This document shows, in pieces, positions 16,993-25,651 of a stretch of 64,000 bases of DNA; the stretch's first letter is position 1, and each line of letters opens with the position of its first letter. The notes beneath the pieces are model-generated. The model did no database searches. It worked only from the letters and a program-made list of their open reading frames with translations, and was not told where the DNA came from. A program made the translations under genes and the position numbers. The stretch comes from Acidimicrobiales bacterium (lineage in GTDB: Bacteria; Actinomycetota; Acidimicrobiia; Acidimicrobiales; Poriferisodalaceae): positions 99,352 through 163,351 of the forward strand of contig JAAZYR010000007.1 in assembly GCA_014239555.1 (NCBI GenBank), read 5' to 3'.

Positions 16993-17636
16993 CTTCCGGC
17001 CTGTCCACCTCGCAGAGAAACTGCCTGGAAGGTTCCGCCCTTCAGTGCGCTCACGAGGCCGTCAACTGATGTGATCGTCTGCTCCGGAAATTCCGTAGCG
17101 CAAAATCCGATCCGGCTGACGACGTGACTGTCGCTCCCGCCAAAACCGAGATAGCCGTGCTTCTCTGCCATTTCCACGGATAGCTCATCTTCTCCGGGAA
17201 TAGAGCCACCGTTGAGTGTCTCAACGGTGTGCACGGCGTCGACCGCACCGCGCTCTTCGTAGTGGGAGAAAAGCCCGACTCGTTTTCGACCCGGATGACA
17301 CGGGGCAGCGAAAGCTCCGCATCGATCTGACTCAGCTAAGACCTGCTGGATGGGTAAGCGAATGTTTGAAAAATCTAAAGCAGCTAGGAGGTCCTCATTC
17401 ACACCAAATACAAGAACGTGTCCAAAATCGGTCTCCACTTCGCTCGCCTTAAGAATCAGCAGGTCATACTCGTCTTCAAGATGTCGGTAATCAGATTCAC
17501 CGTCAAACTGCCGGTGTTCTGTCAACACGAAGCCATCTAACGGAAGCTCTTTCTTCCGGATCCATTTGCAGTAGTTCTCGACCTTCGCCCGTCCGTCATC
17601 GGATTTGATTGAGTGGGTGTGAAGATCTAGGAGCAT
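16989..17636 (-). CDS. PHP-domain metal-dependent phosphoesterase-like protein
   Basis: A 215-residue PHP-fold protein. Motif I is LDLHTHSIKSDD at residues 3-14, motif II is TEHRQFDGESDY near 38-50, AAPCHPGRKRV lies near 111, and the C-terminal GGSDSHVVSRIG near 172 supplies the last metal-binding His. The ATG at 17636 places LLDLHTHS at the natural N-terminus; longer in-frame sequence would overlap the DUF35 gene. It is the last gene of the leftward set alpha/beta-hydrolase-like, thiolase, DUF35, PHP. PHP proteins hydrolyse phosphoester bonds using a trinuclear metal site; the substrate cannot be read from the sequence. Confidence 0.85.
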   Translation of the reverse strand: MLLDLHTHSIKSDDGRAKVENYCKWIRKKELPLDGFVLTEHRQFDGESDYRHLEDEYDLLILKASEVETDFGHVLVFGVNEDLLAALDFSNIRLPIQQVLAESDRCGAFAAPCHPGRKRVGLFSHYEERGAVDAVHTVETLNGGSIPGEDELSVEMAEKHGYLGFGGSDSHVVSRIGFCATEFPEQTITSVDGLVSALKGGTFQAVSLRGGQAGS

Positions 17637-17646
17637 GAATTTGTCT

Positions 17647-18069
17647 TCAGGCAAGGCGGAAGACGGGGATCGCAAATCGCTCGTCATCGTCGCGCTCTTG
17701 GCTTACGAAATCAGCTACGACAGACATTCCGATCTCCACCGCATCTGGTTCACAGTCAACAATTACGGTCAAAAGTCGGGGGCCTTCATCCAACGTGACA
17801 TAGGCCATGGTGTACGGGCATGCCTCCGCGAATCCTTTAGCTTGGTTCTGTTCAGTGACGGTGTAGCTATAGATCGAGCCACGACCACTAGCGACGAAAT
17901 GGACGAGCGAGCTGCTGTCAAGGCAGTGAGCGCAAACGCCGCGTGGTCGATGCTGAATCAGCCCACAGGTGTTGCATTTTTGCAAAACGAGTTGGTCACG
18001 GCCTGCGCCCTCCCAAAAGCCGCGCGTTTCCCATGATGCGTACGGGTTGGGGTGAGTAATTGAACTCAT
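17647..18069 (-). CDS. DUF35 OB-fold/zinc-ribbon acyl-CoA-binding partner of thiolase
   Basis: A 140-residue DUF35 protein. A rubredoxin-like zinc ribbon CNTCGLIQHRPRGVCAHC is near residues 32-49, followed by the OB-fold with SGRGSIYSYTVTEQ and CPYTMAYVTLDEGPRLLTVIVDCEP. In archaeal and actinobacterial systems, DUF35 proteins pair with thiolase-like proteins (as in HMG-CoA synthase/thiolase complexes or steroid-degrading Ltp2) to bind acyl-CoA. The ATG overlaps the upstream thiolase stop as ATGA, which supports such a complex. Both zinc CxxC pairs are intact. Confident on family; partner inferred from context. Confidence 0.9.
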   Translation of the reverse strand: MSSITHPNPYASWETRGFWEGAGRDQLVLQKCNTCGLIQHRPRGVCAHCLDSSSLVHFVASGRGSIYSYTVTEQNQAKGFAEACPYTMAYVTLDEGPRLLTVIVDCEPDAVEIGMSVVADFVSQERDDDERFAIPVFRLA

Positions 18070-19238
18070 CTGTCCGCTCCTAACACCAAGGTAGCTCCGC
18101 TGTGTTTGTCTCCGATAGTGCCGCCGGTGCCATGTGCGATGGCAATTTCAGCACCGGCGACCTGTCGATCTCCGCATTCTCCGCGAAGCTGTTTTGCGGC
18201 TTCGATAACGAGAAAAATGCCACGCATTCCTGGGTGATTGGAGGAAAGTCCGCCTCCGTCTGGATTTACCGGTAACGGACCTCCTAAGCCAATCCCACCG
18301 TTGCTCACAAAATCTCCACCTTCTCCGGGCTCGCAAAAACCGAGGTTCTCTAACGTAGCTAACACTGTGATTGTGAATGAGTCGTACACCATGGCTAGAT
18401 CCACGTCCGAGTGTTTGATTCCGGCCATTTCCATGGCTGTTTGACCAGACTGTTTGGCAGCGATCGTCAGTAAGTCGCTGTCCCCAACGCCCTGATGTTG
18501 AACTGCCTCACCGCAACCGAGCAGGTGAACGGGTTTGGTTCTGAGATCTTTCGCCCGCTCAAGTGAGGTCACGACAACTGCTCCTCCTCCATCGCTAATG
18601 ATGCAGCAATCCAATAGATGTAGCGGCCTTGAGATCAGCCGGCTCTCCAGCACGTCGTCAACCGTGATGGGTGTCCTCATCTTTGCTAACGGATTGAGTC
18701 CGGCGTGTCGACGCATCGTCACCGCTATCTCCGCTAATTGCTCACTGCTTGTGCCGTATTTGCTCATATGGAGATTCGCGTACATTGCGTAACTCCCAAC
18801 CGTGGTCATGCCATAGGGCGCAGAGAACGCTGAATCAGGGTTTTTCGACCCGTCGGTGCCACCGGTTCCGATTGCCATGGCGTTCGAAGCTGCGGTTGAG
18901 CCATAGAGCACCAATGCGGTGGAGCACAACCCTGCATGAATGGCTGCGGCTGCATGAGTCACATGGGAAACGAACGACGAACCTCCGATATTCGTACCGT
19001 CAAGGTAGTCAGGGCGCACGTCCAGATATTCAGCGAGATCCACTATCCCCATCATCCCCATAGACATCGACGCACCAAACAGCCCGTCAACGTCGTCCCG
19101 TGTGAGGCCGGCGTCATCTAGGGCCCCCTTGGCGCACTCAGCCATAATCTGAAATTCTGTCTTGTCGGGAGAGAACCGGCTTGGGTGCTCGTAGACGCCC
19201 GCTATGGCTGCGCTGTTTGGAAAATCGGCAGTACTCAC
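18066..19238 (-). CDS. Thiolase-family protein (SCP2/Ltp-type acetyl-CoA acetyltransferase or aldolase)
   Basis: A 390-residue thiolase-fold protein of the SCP2/lipid-transfer type. Typical segments are ALDDAGLTRDDVDGLFGA near residues 36-53, GTNIGGSSFVSHVTHAAAAIHAGLCSTALVLYGST near 81-115, the C-terminal NGGIGLGGPLPVNPDGGGLSSNHPG and AIAHGTGGTIGDKHSGATLVLG. The catalytic Cys of classical thiolases is not at the expected N-terminal spot, where S88-S89 is seen. This resembles Ltp2-like retro-aldolases that work with a DUF35 protein. It overlaps the DUF35 gene and the hydrolase-like gene by 4 nt each. A role in CoA-linked side-chain cleavage is likely but inferred. Confidence 0.87.
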   Translation of the reverse strand: MSTADFPNSAAIAGVYEHPSRFSPDKTEFQIMAECAKGALDDAGLTRDDVDGLFGASMSMGMMGIVDLAEYLDVRPDYLDGTNIGGSSFVSHVTHAAAAIHAGLCSTALVLYGSTAASNAMAIGTGGTDGSKNPDSAFSAPYGMTTVGSYAMYANLHMSKYGTSSEQLAEIAVTMRRHAGLNPLAKMRTPITVDDVLESRLISRPLHLLDCCIISDGGGAVVVTSLERAKDLRTKPVHLLGCGEAVQHQGVGDSDLLTIAAKQSGQTAMEMAGIKHSDVDLAMVYDSFTITVLATLENLGFCEPGEGGDFVSNGGIGLGGPLPVNPDGGGLSSNHPGMRGIFLVIEAAKQLRGECGDRQVAGAEIAIAHGTGGTIGDKHSGATLVLGADR

Positions 19239-20050
19239 TTCGTTACCTCTAGTTCATTGGAGAACGCGTCAATGACAAGGCTGAGTTCGGCCGGGTTTTC
19301 GATGGCCCCCCTGCGCGCCGCGCCGTCAAGTCCTCGCGTAGCCCCAAAGGGCAGCTCATCGGCGAGTCGTTCGGAACTTTGACGATATTGATCTTCGGTC
19401 TCCTCGCCGATAACTACCAATGTCGGCGTGTTTACGTGGGAGACCTCTGCTTCAGCGTTCCACATTTCCTGGGCTCGCCTAGCCCCCAAGGCTGCTCTAG
19501 GGTCCGTCTTAACCCACTCCGCAAATGCTTTCCGAAAGACACTTTCGTCGGTATCAGGGGCATAACCGGTTGAGTCGAACTGTCGTCGGGCTTTTCCCGA
19601 AGCAATCAGCGCTAAGTCACTAATTTCCTGACTTAAGTCCACCGACCGCCCCACAGCGCCGAGACAGACAACGCCTGCGACCTTGATGACTGCGCGACTG
19701 GCAAGCTCTAGAGCCACTGCCGCCCCCATGCCTTCGCCGACGACAATTAGGCTGTTCAAGCCCCAGTCGCCGACCAGGTTTTCAGCATGAACCGCCATGG
19801 CCTCAATTGACGTGAGGCTGTCAAGCTCACCACTCCGCCCGTGGCCAGGCAGATCAAAACTTACTGGCGAATGTTCGACAGCTAACCGATCCATAACATC
19901 ACGAAACGAGTTCCCGTTGGTCCCGGCGTCATGTAGTAGCAGCAAGCTGTAGCCGTTACTTAAGTCCGGGGGAGCGCCGGGGAGAGTGGACTCGCCTCGG
20001 TGGTGGACCAGAGTCGCAACGCCGTCTACCTCAAAGTATTTGTCAGGCAC
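19235..20050 (-). CDS. Alpha/beta-hydrolase-fold protein lacking the nucleophile
   Basis: A 271-residue alpha/beta-hydrolase fold. The oxyanion strand LLLLHDAGTNGNSF, the GHGRSG loop after FDLPGHGRSGELD and the C-terminal strand TPTLVVIGEE are all present. However, the nucleophile elbow GxSxG reads GEGMG near residues 105-109, so glycine replaces the serine. The late region GLDGAARRGAIENPAEL lacks the usual catalytic His. The gene is therefore probably catalytically dead or has a different chemistry. It begins with GTG at 20050 and overlaps the thiolase gene by 4 nt, so a structural or acyl-CoA-handling role in a thiolase/DUF35 complex is worth considering. Confidence 0.75.
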   Translation of the reverse strand: MPDKYFEVDGVATLVHHRGESTLPGAPPDLSNGYSLLLLHDAGTNGNSFRDVMDRLAVEHSPVSFDLPGHGRSGELDSLTSIEAMAVHAENLVGDWGLNSLIVVGEGMGAAVALELASRAVIKVAGVVCLGAVGRSVDLSQEISDLALIASGKARRQFDSTGYAPDTDESVFRKAFAEWVKTDPRAALGARRAQEMWNAEAEVSHVNTPTLVVIGEETEDQYRQSSERLADELPFGATRGLDGAARRGAIENPAELSLVIDAFSNELEVTK

Positions 20051-20132
20051 GCAGCGAACGGTAACTCACGCGGGGCCGGAGTGCTGGTTCAGTGCCTAAT
20101 CGCGTAAACGGAGAGCGGCTGTTGCGCTCCCG

Positions 20133-21392
20133 TCACCCTTTCAACACCTCTCGAAACGGCGCGCCTTTATTAGCTTCGGGCTCTTTCGGTAGGCCAAGGA
20201 TCCGCTCACCAATGATGTTGCGTTGTATCTGGTCAGTCCCGCCTCCGATAGAAGTGAAATACGCGTTAAGCATCGCGTATGTTGCGTCTCCTGCTTCTGG
20301 CGAGGACTCAGCCCCGAGCATTGCTTCAGGACCCAAGATTTCTGCCTGAAGACTGCCAGCGAAGTGAAGCATCCTCGACATTGCGAGCTTTCCTAAGGAG
20401 ACAATCGGTGTCGTCGTTCCTTGCTCGATAGCGGCCTTAGCACGACGGTTATTCCATTCATTTAGTGTGCGCCACGCGTACAAACGCATCAGATCCTGCC
20501 GGATAGCAAGGTCCCCAGAACGCCCACGCGTTTGAGCGAGCTCTAAAAGCGCCAAATCAGGGACGGGTGCCGGCGCTTCACTAGTTGAATCGCGAGTCTG
20601 TGTGGTGGAACGGACGCTTTGGCTTCTCTGTTGTGTGGCGCCCATAGCTGCTCGTTCATAGGCCAATGCGGAGGTGAGTACCCCCCATCCGCCGTTTAGT
20701 TCTCCGAGCATGTTCGCAGCGGGAACACGAGCATCGGTGATGAAAACTTCGTTGAAACGTGCGTCGCCCGTGGCTTGGCGAAGCGGCCGTACCTCAACCC
20801 CTGGTTGTTTCATCGGAAAGAAAAAGAAGGAGATACCACGATGCTTCGGTTGATCTAAATCAGTTTGGGTAATAAGGAGGGCGTAATCCGCGTTACGGCC
20901 TCCAGAGGTCCAGACTTTCTGTCCGTTGATGATCCATTCATCACCGTCACGCACTGCGGACGTTCTAATCGCGGCTAGATCCGATCCGGCTCCAGGTTCG
21001 CTATAGAGAAGACACATCGAAAGGCTTCCTGTTAGCAAATCCCGAAGAATGTCGCTTTTTAACCCAGGGGTCGCGTGCGAAACAATTGTCGCGGCCCACA
21101 AGTTCACGACATCTTGCCCCCAGCCCTGAGGCGCGTCACCTCCAAATACTGAATCCGTCTGGACTGTGTCAGGCTCGCCGGAGTCTTCGAAGCGGGCCTC
21201 TCGAAATACAACGTCAGTCGCGCGCGCCACCTCTGGCTCTAGTCCACGGCCAAACCATTCCTCAGGCCAGCTTGGCGCCGCCCACCCGGAGTCAACCAAT
21301 TTCTCCAACCAGGAACGCTTGCTCCCCGTAAGTGGATTTTCTTCCAGCCACGCACCTGCTTCGGCCACAGCTTCCGCCGCCGTTTTTGTCAT
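20133..21392 (-). CDS. Acyl-CoA dehydrogenase
   Basis: FAD-dependent acyl-CoA dehydrogenase of 419 residues. The signature LLYSEPGAGSDLAAIRTSAVRDGDEWIINGQKVWTSGGRNADYALLITQT is near residues 131-180 and the C-terminal GGGTDQIQRNIIGERILGLPKEP is intact. It resembles the ACAD at 13064-14266, so the two are paralogues of the actinobacterial ACAD family rather than copies. Electrons should pass to ETF. The start overlaps the SRPBCC gene stop by 4 nt. It ends the leftward operon that begins with the PhyH-like gene. The substrate is unknown. Confidence 0.92.
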   Translation of the reverse strand: MTKTAAEAVAEAGAWLEENPLTGSKRSWLEKLVDSGWAAPSWPEEWFGRGLEPEVARATDVVFREARFEDSGEPDTVQTDSVFGGDAPQGWGQDVVNLWAATIVSHATPGLKSDILRDLLTGSLSMCLLYSEPGAGSDLAAIRTSAVRDGDEWIINGQKVWTSGGRNADYALLITQTDLDQPKHRGISFFFFPMKQPGVEVRPLRQATGDARFNEVFITDARVPAANMLGELNGGWGVLTSALAYERAAMGATQQRSQSVRSTTQTRDSTSEAPAPVPDLALLELAQTRGRSGDLAIRQDLMRLYAWRTLNEWNNRRAKAAIEQGTTTPIVSLGKLAMSRMLHFAGSLQAEILGPEAMLGAESSPEAGDATYAMLNAYFTSIGGGTDQIQRNIIGERILGLPKEPEANKGAPFREVLKG

Positions 21393-21850
21393 CCTTCGGC
21401 GCTTGCTTTGATGCCCGCGAGAGTTGCTTCAATCGTTCCTTGGACCGCCGCCTTTCGGCCAGCGAGTTGTTCTTCTGTCATTTTGGCCAGGCTTGGCGGC
21501 AAATCCATGACATCCCAAATTTCAGTAACGCGGGTCGCCATTTCGAGAGGCTCCAAGCGATAAGTCCACCTGACGTAGGGGCCCTCGTCAGGGGCCGCTA
21601 CAAATTCGAAACAAGCATCTGGCTCAGCGACGGTAATTTCGACAGGAACTGACCACTCAAAGGATTTAATGCGATTTGTTCCAAGAAAGCGTGATCCGAC
21701 AGTGCCGGGTGTCCCACTGATCCATTCCCCACCGATATTTTCAGTGCTCCACTCGCCCATACGGGGAAGATCACTAATTAGCGCGTAGATGGCGGCAGCA
21801 TCAGCTTCGATAGTTTCGGAAATTTCTAGGTGCATATCGCGAACAGTCAT
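21389..21850 (-). CDS. SRPBCC-family (START/Bet v1-like) protein
   Basis: A 153-residue SRPBCC-fold protein: DMHLEISETIEADAAAIYALISDLPRMGEWSTENIGGEWISGTPGTVGSRFLGTNRI, then FEWSVPVEITVAEPDACFEFVAAPDEGPYVRWTYRLEPLEMATRVTEIWDVM. This is the polyketide-cyclase/START-like ligand-binding fold with a long C-terminal helix. Such proteins bind hydrophobic ligands and act as cyclases, carriers or co-factors of CoA pathways. It sits between the phosphotransferase-like gene (9 nt) and the acyl-CoA dehydrogenase (4-nt overlap), so a role on the same lipid-like substrate is likely. An ATG five codons later is an alternative start. Confidence 0.82.
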   Translation of the reverse strand: MTVRDMHLEISETIEADAAAIYALISDLPRMGEWSTENIGGEWISGTPGTVGSRFLGTNRIKSFEWSVPVEITVAEPDACFEFVAAPDEGPYVRWTYRLEPLEMATRVTEIWDVMDLPPSLAKMTEEQLAGRKAAVQGTIEATLAGIKASAEG

Positions 21851-21859
21851 ATGGCAACG

Positions 21860-23281
21860 CTATCTCTCTCGTGAAGACTCTGTCGCGAATTGAAAGCCCG
21901 AATATTTCGGCTGGTCGATGCCCACCTGATTGACTACCGTTTCGCGCAGATACTCGTGAAGGTCGACTCTCGCGATGTCCATGGAGCCATCACGAAGAGT
22001 GTTCACCAACTGCCAGCGAAGCTCATCGACAGTGCCCTCTTGCTGAAGCAACGCCTCAAGGCGTCTATGTTCTTGACGTCGCAACTGTGGTCCGATGGTC
22101 AATTCACGTTGCACCACGTCAAGGCTGTTACCGGCAACTCGCGCCAGAAAATTGATCCGGCCAGAGGTTTCATTCATCACATCTGCATGTAAAAAGTCGC
22201 GCACGCTGGTCAGTAACTCGTCGAGGCGGGGCATATCCGATGACTGTTCAGTCGACGCTGGGCGAATCAACTGCACAGGCCCGGGGACCAACAGATTGAC
22301 GCAATCCACTTGGCACTCAGACGATCGACGGCCGATCGCCGGGCGCTCAACCGTTGCATCGGGACCTACGCGGTATTGGTCAGCCATGCCCAGACAACCA
22401 ATCGCCCACCAGAAAGATCCGAAAACTTCCCAAAACTCGACGCGCGCTCTATCCACTGTTTCGCCGCTCTCGGCCTCGTACCCGGCAATCAAGTCATCAA
22501 GATGTCCGAAACCTCCAACAGCGAGGTCGCGCCGCCCAAACCGCCAAGAGTTCGTACAAATCCACCCAAGGTCGCGCATTGGGTCCCCGATGTGTGCTGT
22601 CTCCCAATCCAGCACAGCTGAGAGACCAGTCACCGAGTCCACCATCAAGTTGCCATTTCGGAAATCGTTGTGGACAAGGCGGTAGTCGCTTAAGTCAGGG
22701 AGATTTTCTGCCAACCATCGCCCTGTGAAATCGATCATCGGTTGTGCTGTGTTCCACTCCTTGTAGCGGTCCCATGTTTGGTGAAGATATGAACTCGGAT
22801 CCAATGTCGGCAGGTGTTGCTTCAGTCCCAAGGTTTCAACATCAATCGCATGAATTTTCGCTAGTTCTCGGCCGCATTGTTCGGCCAACCCGCCGCGAAC
22901 AGAATCCAATTTCTCGGACCTAACTATTCGGGCACCAAGTGTTTCTCCATCGAGCCATTCCATAATGAACCCGACACCGACCTCGTCTTTTGTTTCCAAG
23001 ACGTAATGAATTTCTGGCTCAACGACGCCGTAGTCACGGGCCGTGCGCATAAGGAGTGCCTCGGTAGCTAAACCTATGGCGCTCACCGACTCGCGGTCGA
23101 TCCCGCCAGCTCCTCGGCGCATACACAGAACGGTGTCACCTTCGAGCCTTCTCACGACAAGCTGGTAAGTCTCCATGCTTGCCCCGCCCGAAAGTCTTTC
23201 AATTCTTTCCAACTTGACGCAGCCGGCTATTTCCCGAACTAGCACCGTTTCCAACGCGTCGAAGAAATCTGGCTCTGTCAC
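21860..23281 (-). CDS. Aminoglycoside phosphotransferase-like (ACAD10/11 kinase-type) protein
   Basis: About 473 residues with a protein kinase-like APH fold. The catalytic loop is LVHNDFRNGNLMVDSVTG (HxDxxxxN) and the metal-binding aspartate is in VLDWETAHIGDPMRDLGW. This subfamily, related to the kinase half of ACAD10/ACAD11, phosphorylates 4-hydroxyacyl-CoA intermediates in vertebrates and bacteria. Here the adjacent ACAD and PhyH-like genes fit a CoA-linked degradation role, but this is inferred. A GTG at 23281 (TEPDFFDALETVLVREI) is preferred, preceded by GAGG and 8 nt from the PhyH stop. A longer frame exists to 23332, overlapping PhyH. Confidence 0.83.
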   Translation of the reverse strand: MTEPDFFDALETVLVREIAGCVKLERIERLSGGASMETYQLVVRRLEGDTVLCMRRGAGGIDRESVSAIGLATEALLMRTARDYGVVEPEIHYVLETKDEVGVGFIMEWLDGETLGARIVRSEKLDSVRGGLAEQCGRELAKIHAIDVETLGLKQHLPTLDPSSYLHQTWDRYKEWNTAQPMIDFTGRWLAENLPDLSDYRLVHNDFRNGNLMVDSVTGLSAVLDWETAHIGDPMRDLGWICTNSWRFGRRDLAVGGFGHLDDLIAGYEAESGETVDRARVEFWEVFGSFWWAIGCLGMADQYRVGPDATVERPAIGRRSSECQVDCVNLLVPGPVQLIRPASTEQSSDMPRLDELLTSVRDFLHADVMNETSGRINFLARVAGNSLDVVQRELTIGPQLRRQEHRRLEALLQQEGTVDELRWQLVNTLRDGSMDIARVDLHEYLRETVVNQVGIDQPKYSGFQFATESSRER

Positions 23282-23288
23282 CCTGACC

Positions 23289-24176
23289 TCAGGTGTCTTG
23301 TTGTTGGGACCCAAAAATCGTGGGCGCTCCACGTCGTGACCAATCTGGGGCGCCCGGAATTTCGCGCCCGTCTACCACGATTCGTTGGCGTGAATCCCCG
23401 CCGATTACTGAACCGCTGAGGGCTCCAGTCGAACCGTTAGCTCCGATATGAGCAATCGGGTACGAATCCGCTCGCGAGTACGTTTGAAGCAGCAACGGCC
23501 GCGGACGTGGAGAATTATTCGGTAGGGACCCGTGCACCATGCAGCAATTGTGCACCGTGACCGATCCAGCGGGACCAGAAAGCCACTTCACGTCGGTGAG
23601 ATCGAGAGTTTCAAGATCGTTTGCCCCGATAGCGCCGTCCCATGCCCCGTCAGGCCGATACTGATCGAAGAGAGTCCCGCGATGGCTTCCGGGTAAGACG
23701 CCCATCGGACCCATTTCCTGGTCTACGTCGGCGAGGTAAACACCAATGGTCAAAGGGCTGAAATCTGTATGTGGCCAGAATTGAATATCCTGATGCCACC
23801 TCACTTCTTCGCCACCATCGGACCACTTGAAGTTGAGCTTCGAGTGGTGGTATCTGACCGGTCCGCCGAGCAACGCGCAAGCAAGCTCTGCCGCTGCTCC
23901 TACGAAACTAAAGTCTCTGAACGTTTCATGGTGATCCACCGGTGAATTTAGACGTCTGATCCGTGGTTCTTCCTCCGTATGCCCAGGTTCCAGATCCAAA
24001 ATCTTCCCGGACGTGCGTAACTCGCGGCTTAATTCGACAAACTCGTCCGATGCCTTTTTCAGGCCAGCAAGCGTGTTCGAATCAATGAACCCAGGAAGCT
24101 GTAAATAGCCGTCACGTTCGTAACTCTCACGATGCTCAGTGCTGATGACCTGGTGATACCCAGCAACGTCAACCAT
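23289..24176 (-). CDS. Phytanoyl-CoA dioxygenase (PhyH)-family protein
   Basis: A 295-residue Fe(II)/2-oxoglutarate dioxygenase of the PhyH family. The iron motif HxD is seen as RWHQDIQFWPHTDFSPLTIGVYLADVDQEMGPMGVLPGSHRG near residues 129-170. The distal His and the 2OG-binding Arg are probable in VHNCCMVHGSLPNNSPRPRPLLLQTYSRADS. The N-terminus carries ESYERDGYLQLPGFID, usual in PhyH proteins. The gene opens the leftward operon PhyH, phosphotransferase, SRPBCC, ACAD; the amidohydrolase gene is divergent with 66 nt between. Hydroxylation of an alkyl or ectoine-like substrate is the family role; the actual target is not known. Confidence 0.85.
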   Translation of the reverse strand: MVDVAGYHQVISTEHRESYERDGYLQLPGFIDSNTLAGLKKASDEFVELSRELRTSGKILDLEPGHTEEEPRIRRLNSPVDHHETFRDFSFVGAAAELACALLGGPVRYHHSKLNFKWSDGGEEVRWHQDIQFWPHTDFSPLTIGVYLADVDQEMGPMGVLPGSHRGTLFDQYRPDGAWDGAIGANDLETLDLTDVKWLSGPAGSVTVHNCCMVHGSLPNNSPRPRPLLLQTYSRADSYPIAHIGANGSTGALSGSVIGGDSRQRIVVDGREIPGAPDWSRRGAPTIFGSQQQDT

Positions 24177-24242
24177 GTCGCGATCTTACCTCTCGATGGG
24201 AAGTTACGCCCCGACCACGCAATGGCGTCATAGGGTTGGACT

Positions 24243-25541
24243 ATGGCCAGTCCCATTGTGATTGCTGGGGGAACAGTCGTCGACCAGCTGTCTGAACGGA
24301 AAGTTGACTTACTGCTGATAAACGGCGTGATTGCTGACAGCGGAGCACCGGGTGCCTTTGATGGGCAGGGAGAAAGCGTTGACGCGTCAGATGCCATAGT
24401 CATGCCCGGACTCGTAGACATACAAGTCCACTTTCGTACACCGGGGGGCGAGGAAAGTGAGGACATTTCTTCCGGGGCCGCTGGAGCGGCTCTTGGCGGT
24501 GTTACCGCTTGCGTAATGATGCCCAACACAATCCCGACAATCGACAACGTGGAAATAGTTTCGGATGTACTTTCACTTGCGCGTGATGCGGCTTGCGACG
24601 TACGCACCTCGGCCGCAATTACCGTAGAAAGAGCCGGTGAGCAATTAGTGGATTTCGCCGCGCTGCACCGGGCCGGAGTGCGCGTGTTTACCGATGACGG
24701 CTGGGTTGTCGATGACGCGAAGCTTATGGAAGCGGCCCTTCGGGAAACCTTGGAGCTACCTGGTGCTGTCATCAGTCAACACGCGGAACACTCAGAGATG
24801 GTCGCAGGCGGTGTTTTAAATGCGGGAACCGTGGCTGAACGCCTAGGCCTGCCGGGCCGGCCACGCGAAGCGGAAGCCGTAATCGTTGAACGCGACATAG
24901 CGCTTGCCGCCAAGACGGGTGGCCGCTATCACGTTCTTCACATGTCGACGTCACTGGCCACTGAACAGGTTAGGAGAGCCAAACAAGCTGGCCTTCGAGT
25001 AACAGCTGAGGTGACCCCTCAGCATCTGATTCTTACTGAAGAGGACGTCGAACGGCTTGGGTCGGCTGGGATAATGAACCCACCGTTGCGTCTTGCAACG
25101 GACGCTTCTGCCCTTCGCGCCGCATTGCTAGATGGGACCGTTGATGCTGTTGCCACAGACCATGCACCCCATCACCCGCGACTCAAGCAGATGCCACTAG
25201 CCGAGGTACCTCCCGGAATGCTCGGAGTCGAAACGATGGCTTCCGTTATTTGGGACACCTTCGTCAATGGGGGATCGATGTCGAGACAGCAGTTTGTGGC
25301 CGTTACATCGTCCCAACCTGCGCGTATTGCCGATATTCATGAACATGGCCAACCTCTAACACCGGGTAACCCCGCCAACATTGCAGTATTCGATCCGAAT
25401 AAGGCTTGGGCTATCGAGGGCTCATCTTTACAAAGCAAGAGCACGAACACGCCGTGGCAAGGGCAGCAGTTCATCGGAAAGGTGCGCCACACTATTTGTC
25501 GAGGGTCGCTCGTCGTACAGGATGGTCTGCTCGTTCATTAA
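24243..25541 (+). CDS. Dihydroorotase-like amidohydrolase (PyrC/allantoinase family)
   Basis: A 432-residue amidohydrolase of the dihydroorotase/allantoinase/dihydropyrimidinase superfamily. Metal and substrate segments are DIQVHFRTPGG at residues 59-69, TACVMMPNTIPTIDN near 95, SQHAEHSEM and ATDHAPHHPRLK. The first metal-site His is replaced by Gln61, a variant also known in some dihydroorotases. The C-terminal PxxIADIHEHGQPLTPGNPANIAVFDP segment is canonical. A role in pyrimidine synthesis or cyclic amide hydrolysis is likely; no other pyr gene is adjacent, so the physiological substrate is open. Divergent from the PhyH-like gene. Confidence 0.85.
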   Translation: MASPIVIAGGTVVDQLSERKVDLLLINGVIADSGAPGAFDGQGESVDASDAIVMPGLVDIQVHFRTPGGEESEDISSGAAGAALGGVTACVMMPNTIPTIDNVEIVSDVLSLARDAACDVRTSAAITVERAGEQLVDFAALHRAGVRVFTDDGWVVDDAKLMEAALRETLELPGAVISQHAEHSEMVAGGVLNAGTVAERLGLPGRPREAEAVIVERDIALAAKTGGRYHVLHMSTSLATEQVRRAKQAGLRVTAEVTPQHLILTEEDVERLGSAGIMNPPLRLATDASALRAALLDGTVDAVATDHAPHHPRLKQMPLAEVPPGMLGVETMASVIWDTFVNGGSMSRQQFVAVTSSQPARIADIHEHGQPLTPGNPANIAVFDPNKAWAIEGSSLQSKSTNTPWQGQQFIGKVRHTICRGSLVVQDGLLVH

Positions 25542-25651
25542 GTCACGGCTAATTGTGGACTGTTTGCTGAAATAGCGTGACAGCCCTATCGTCGGCGGCT
25601 CTAAGCCTGCACTTGCTGCGGCTGTTGATCACAGCTTCGAAGGGTCACCAT

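Noticed and set aside
23281..23332. Apparent 44-nt overlap of the phosphotransferase-like and PhyH-like genes
   Set aside because: A GTG at 23281 with a GAGG before it removes the overlap and matches the family start better.
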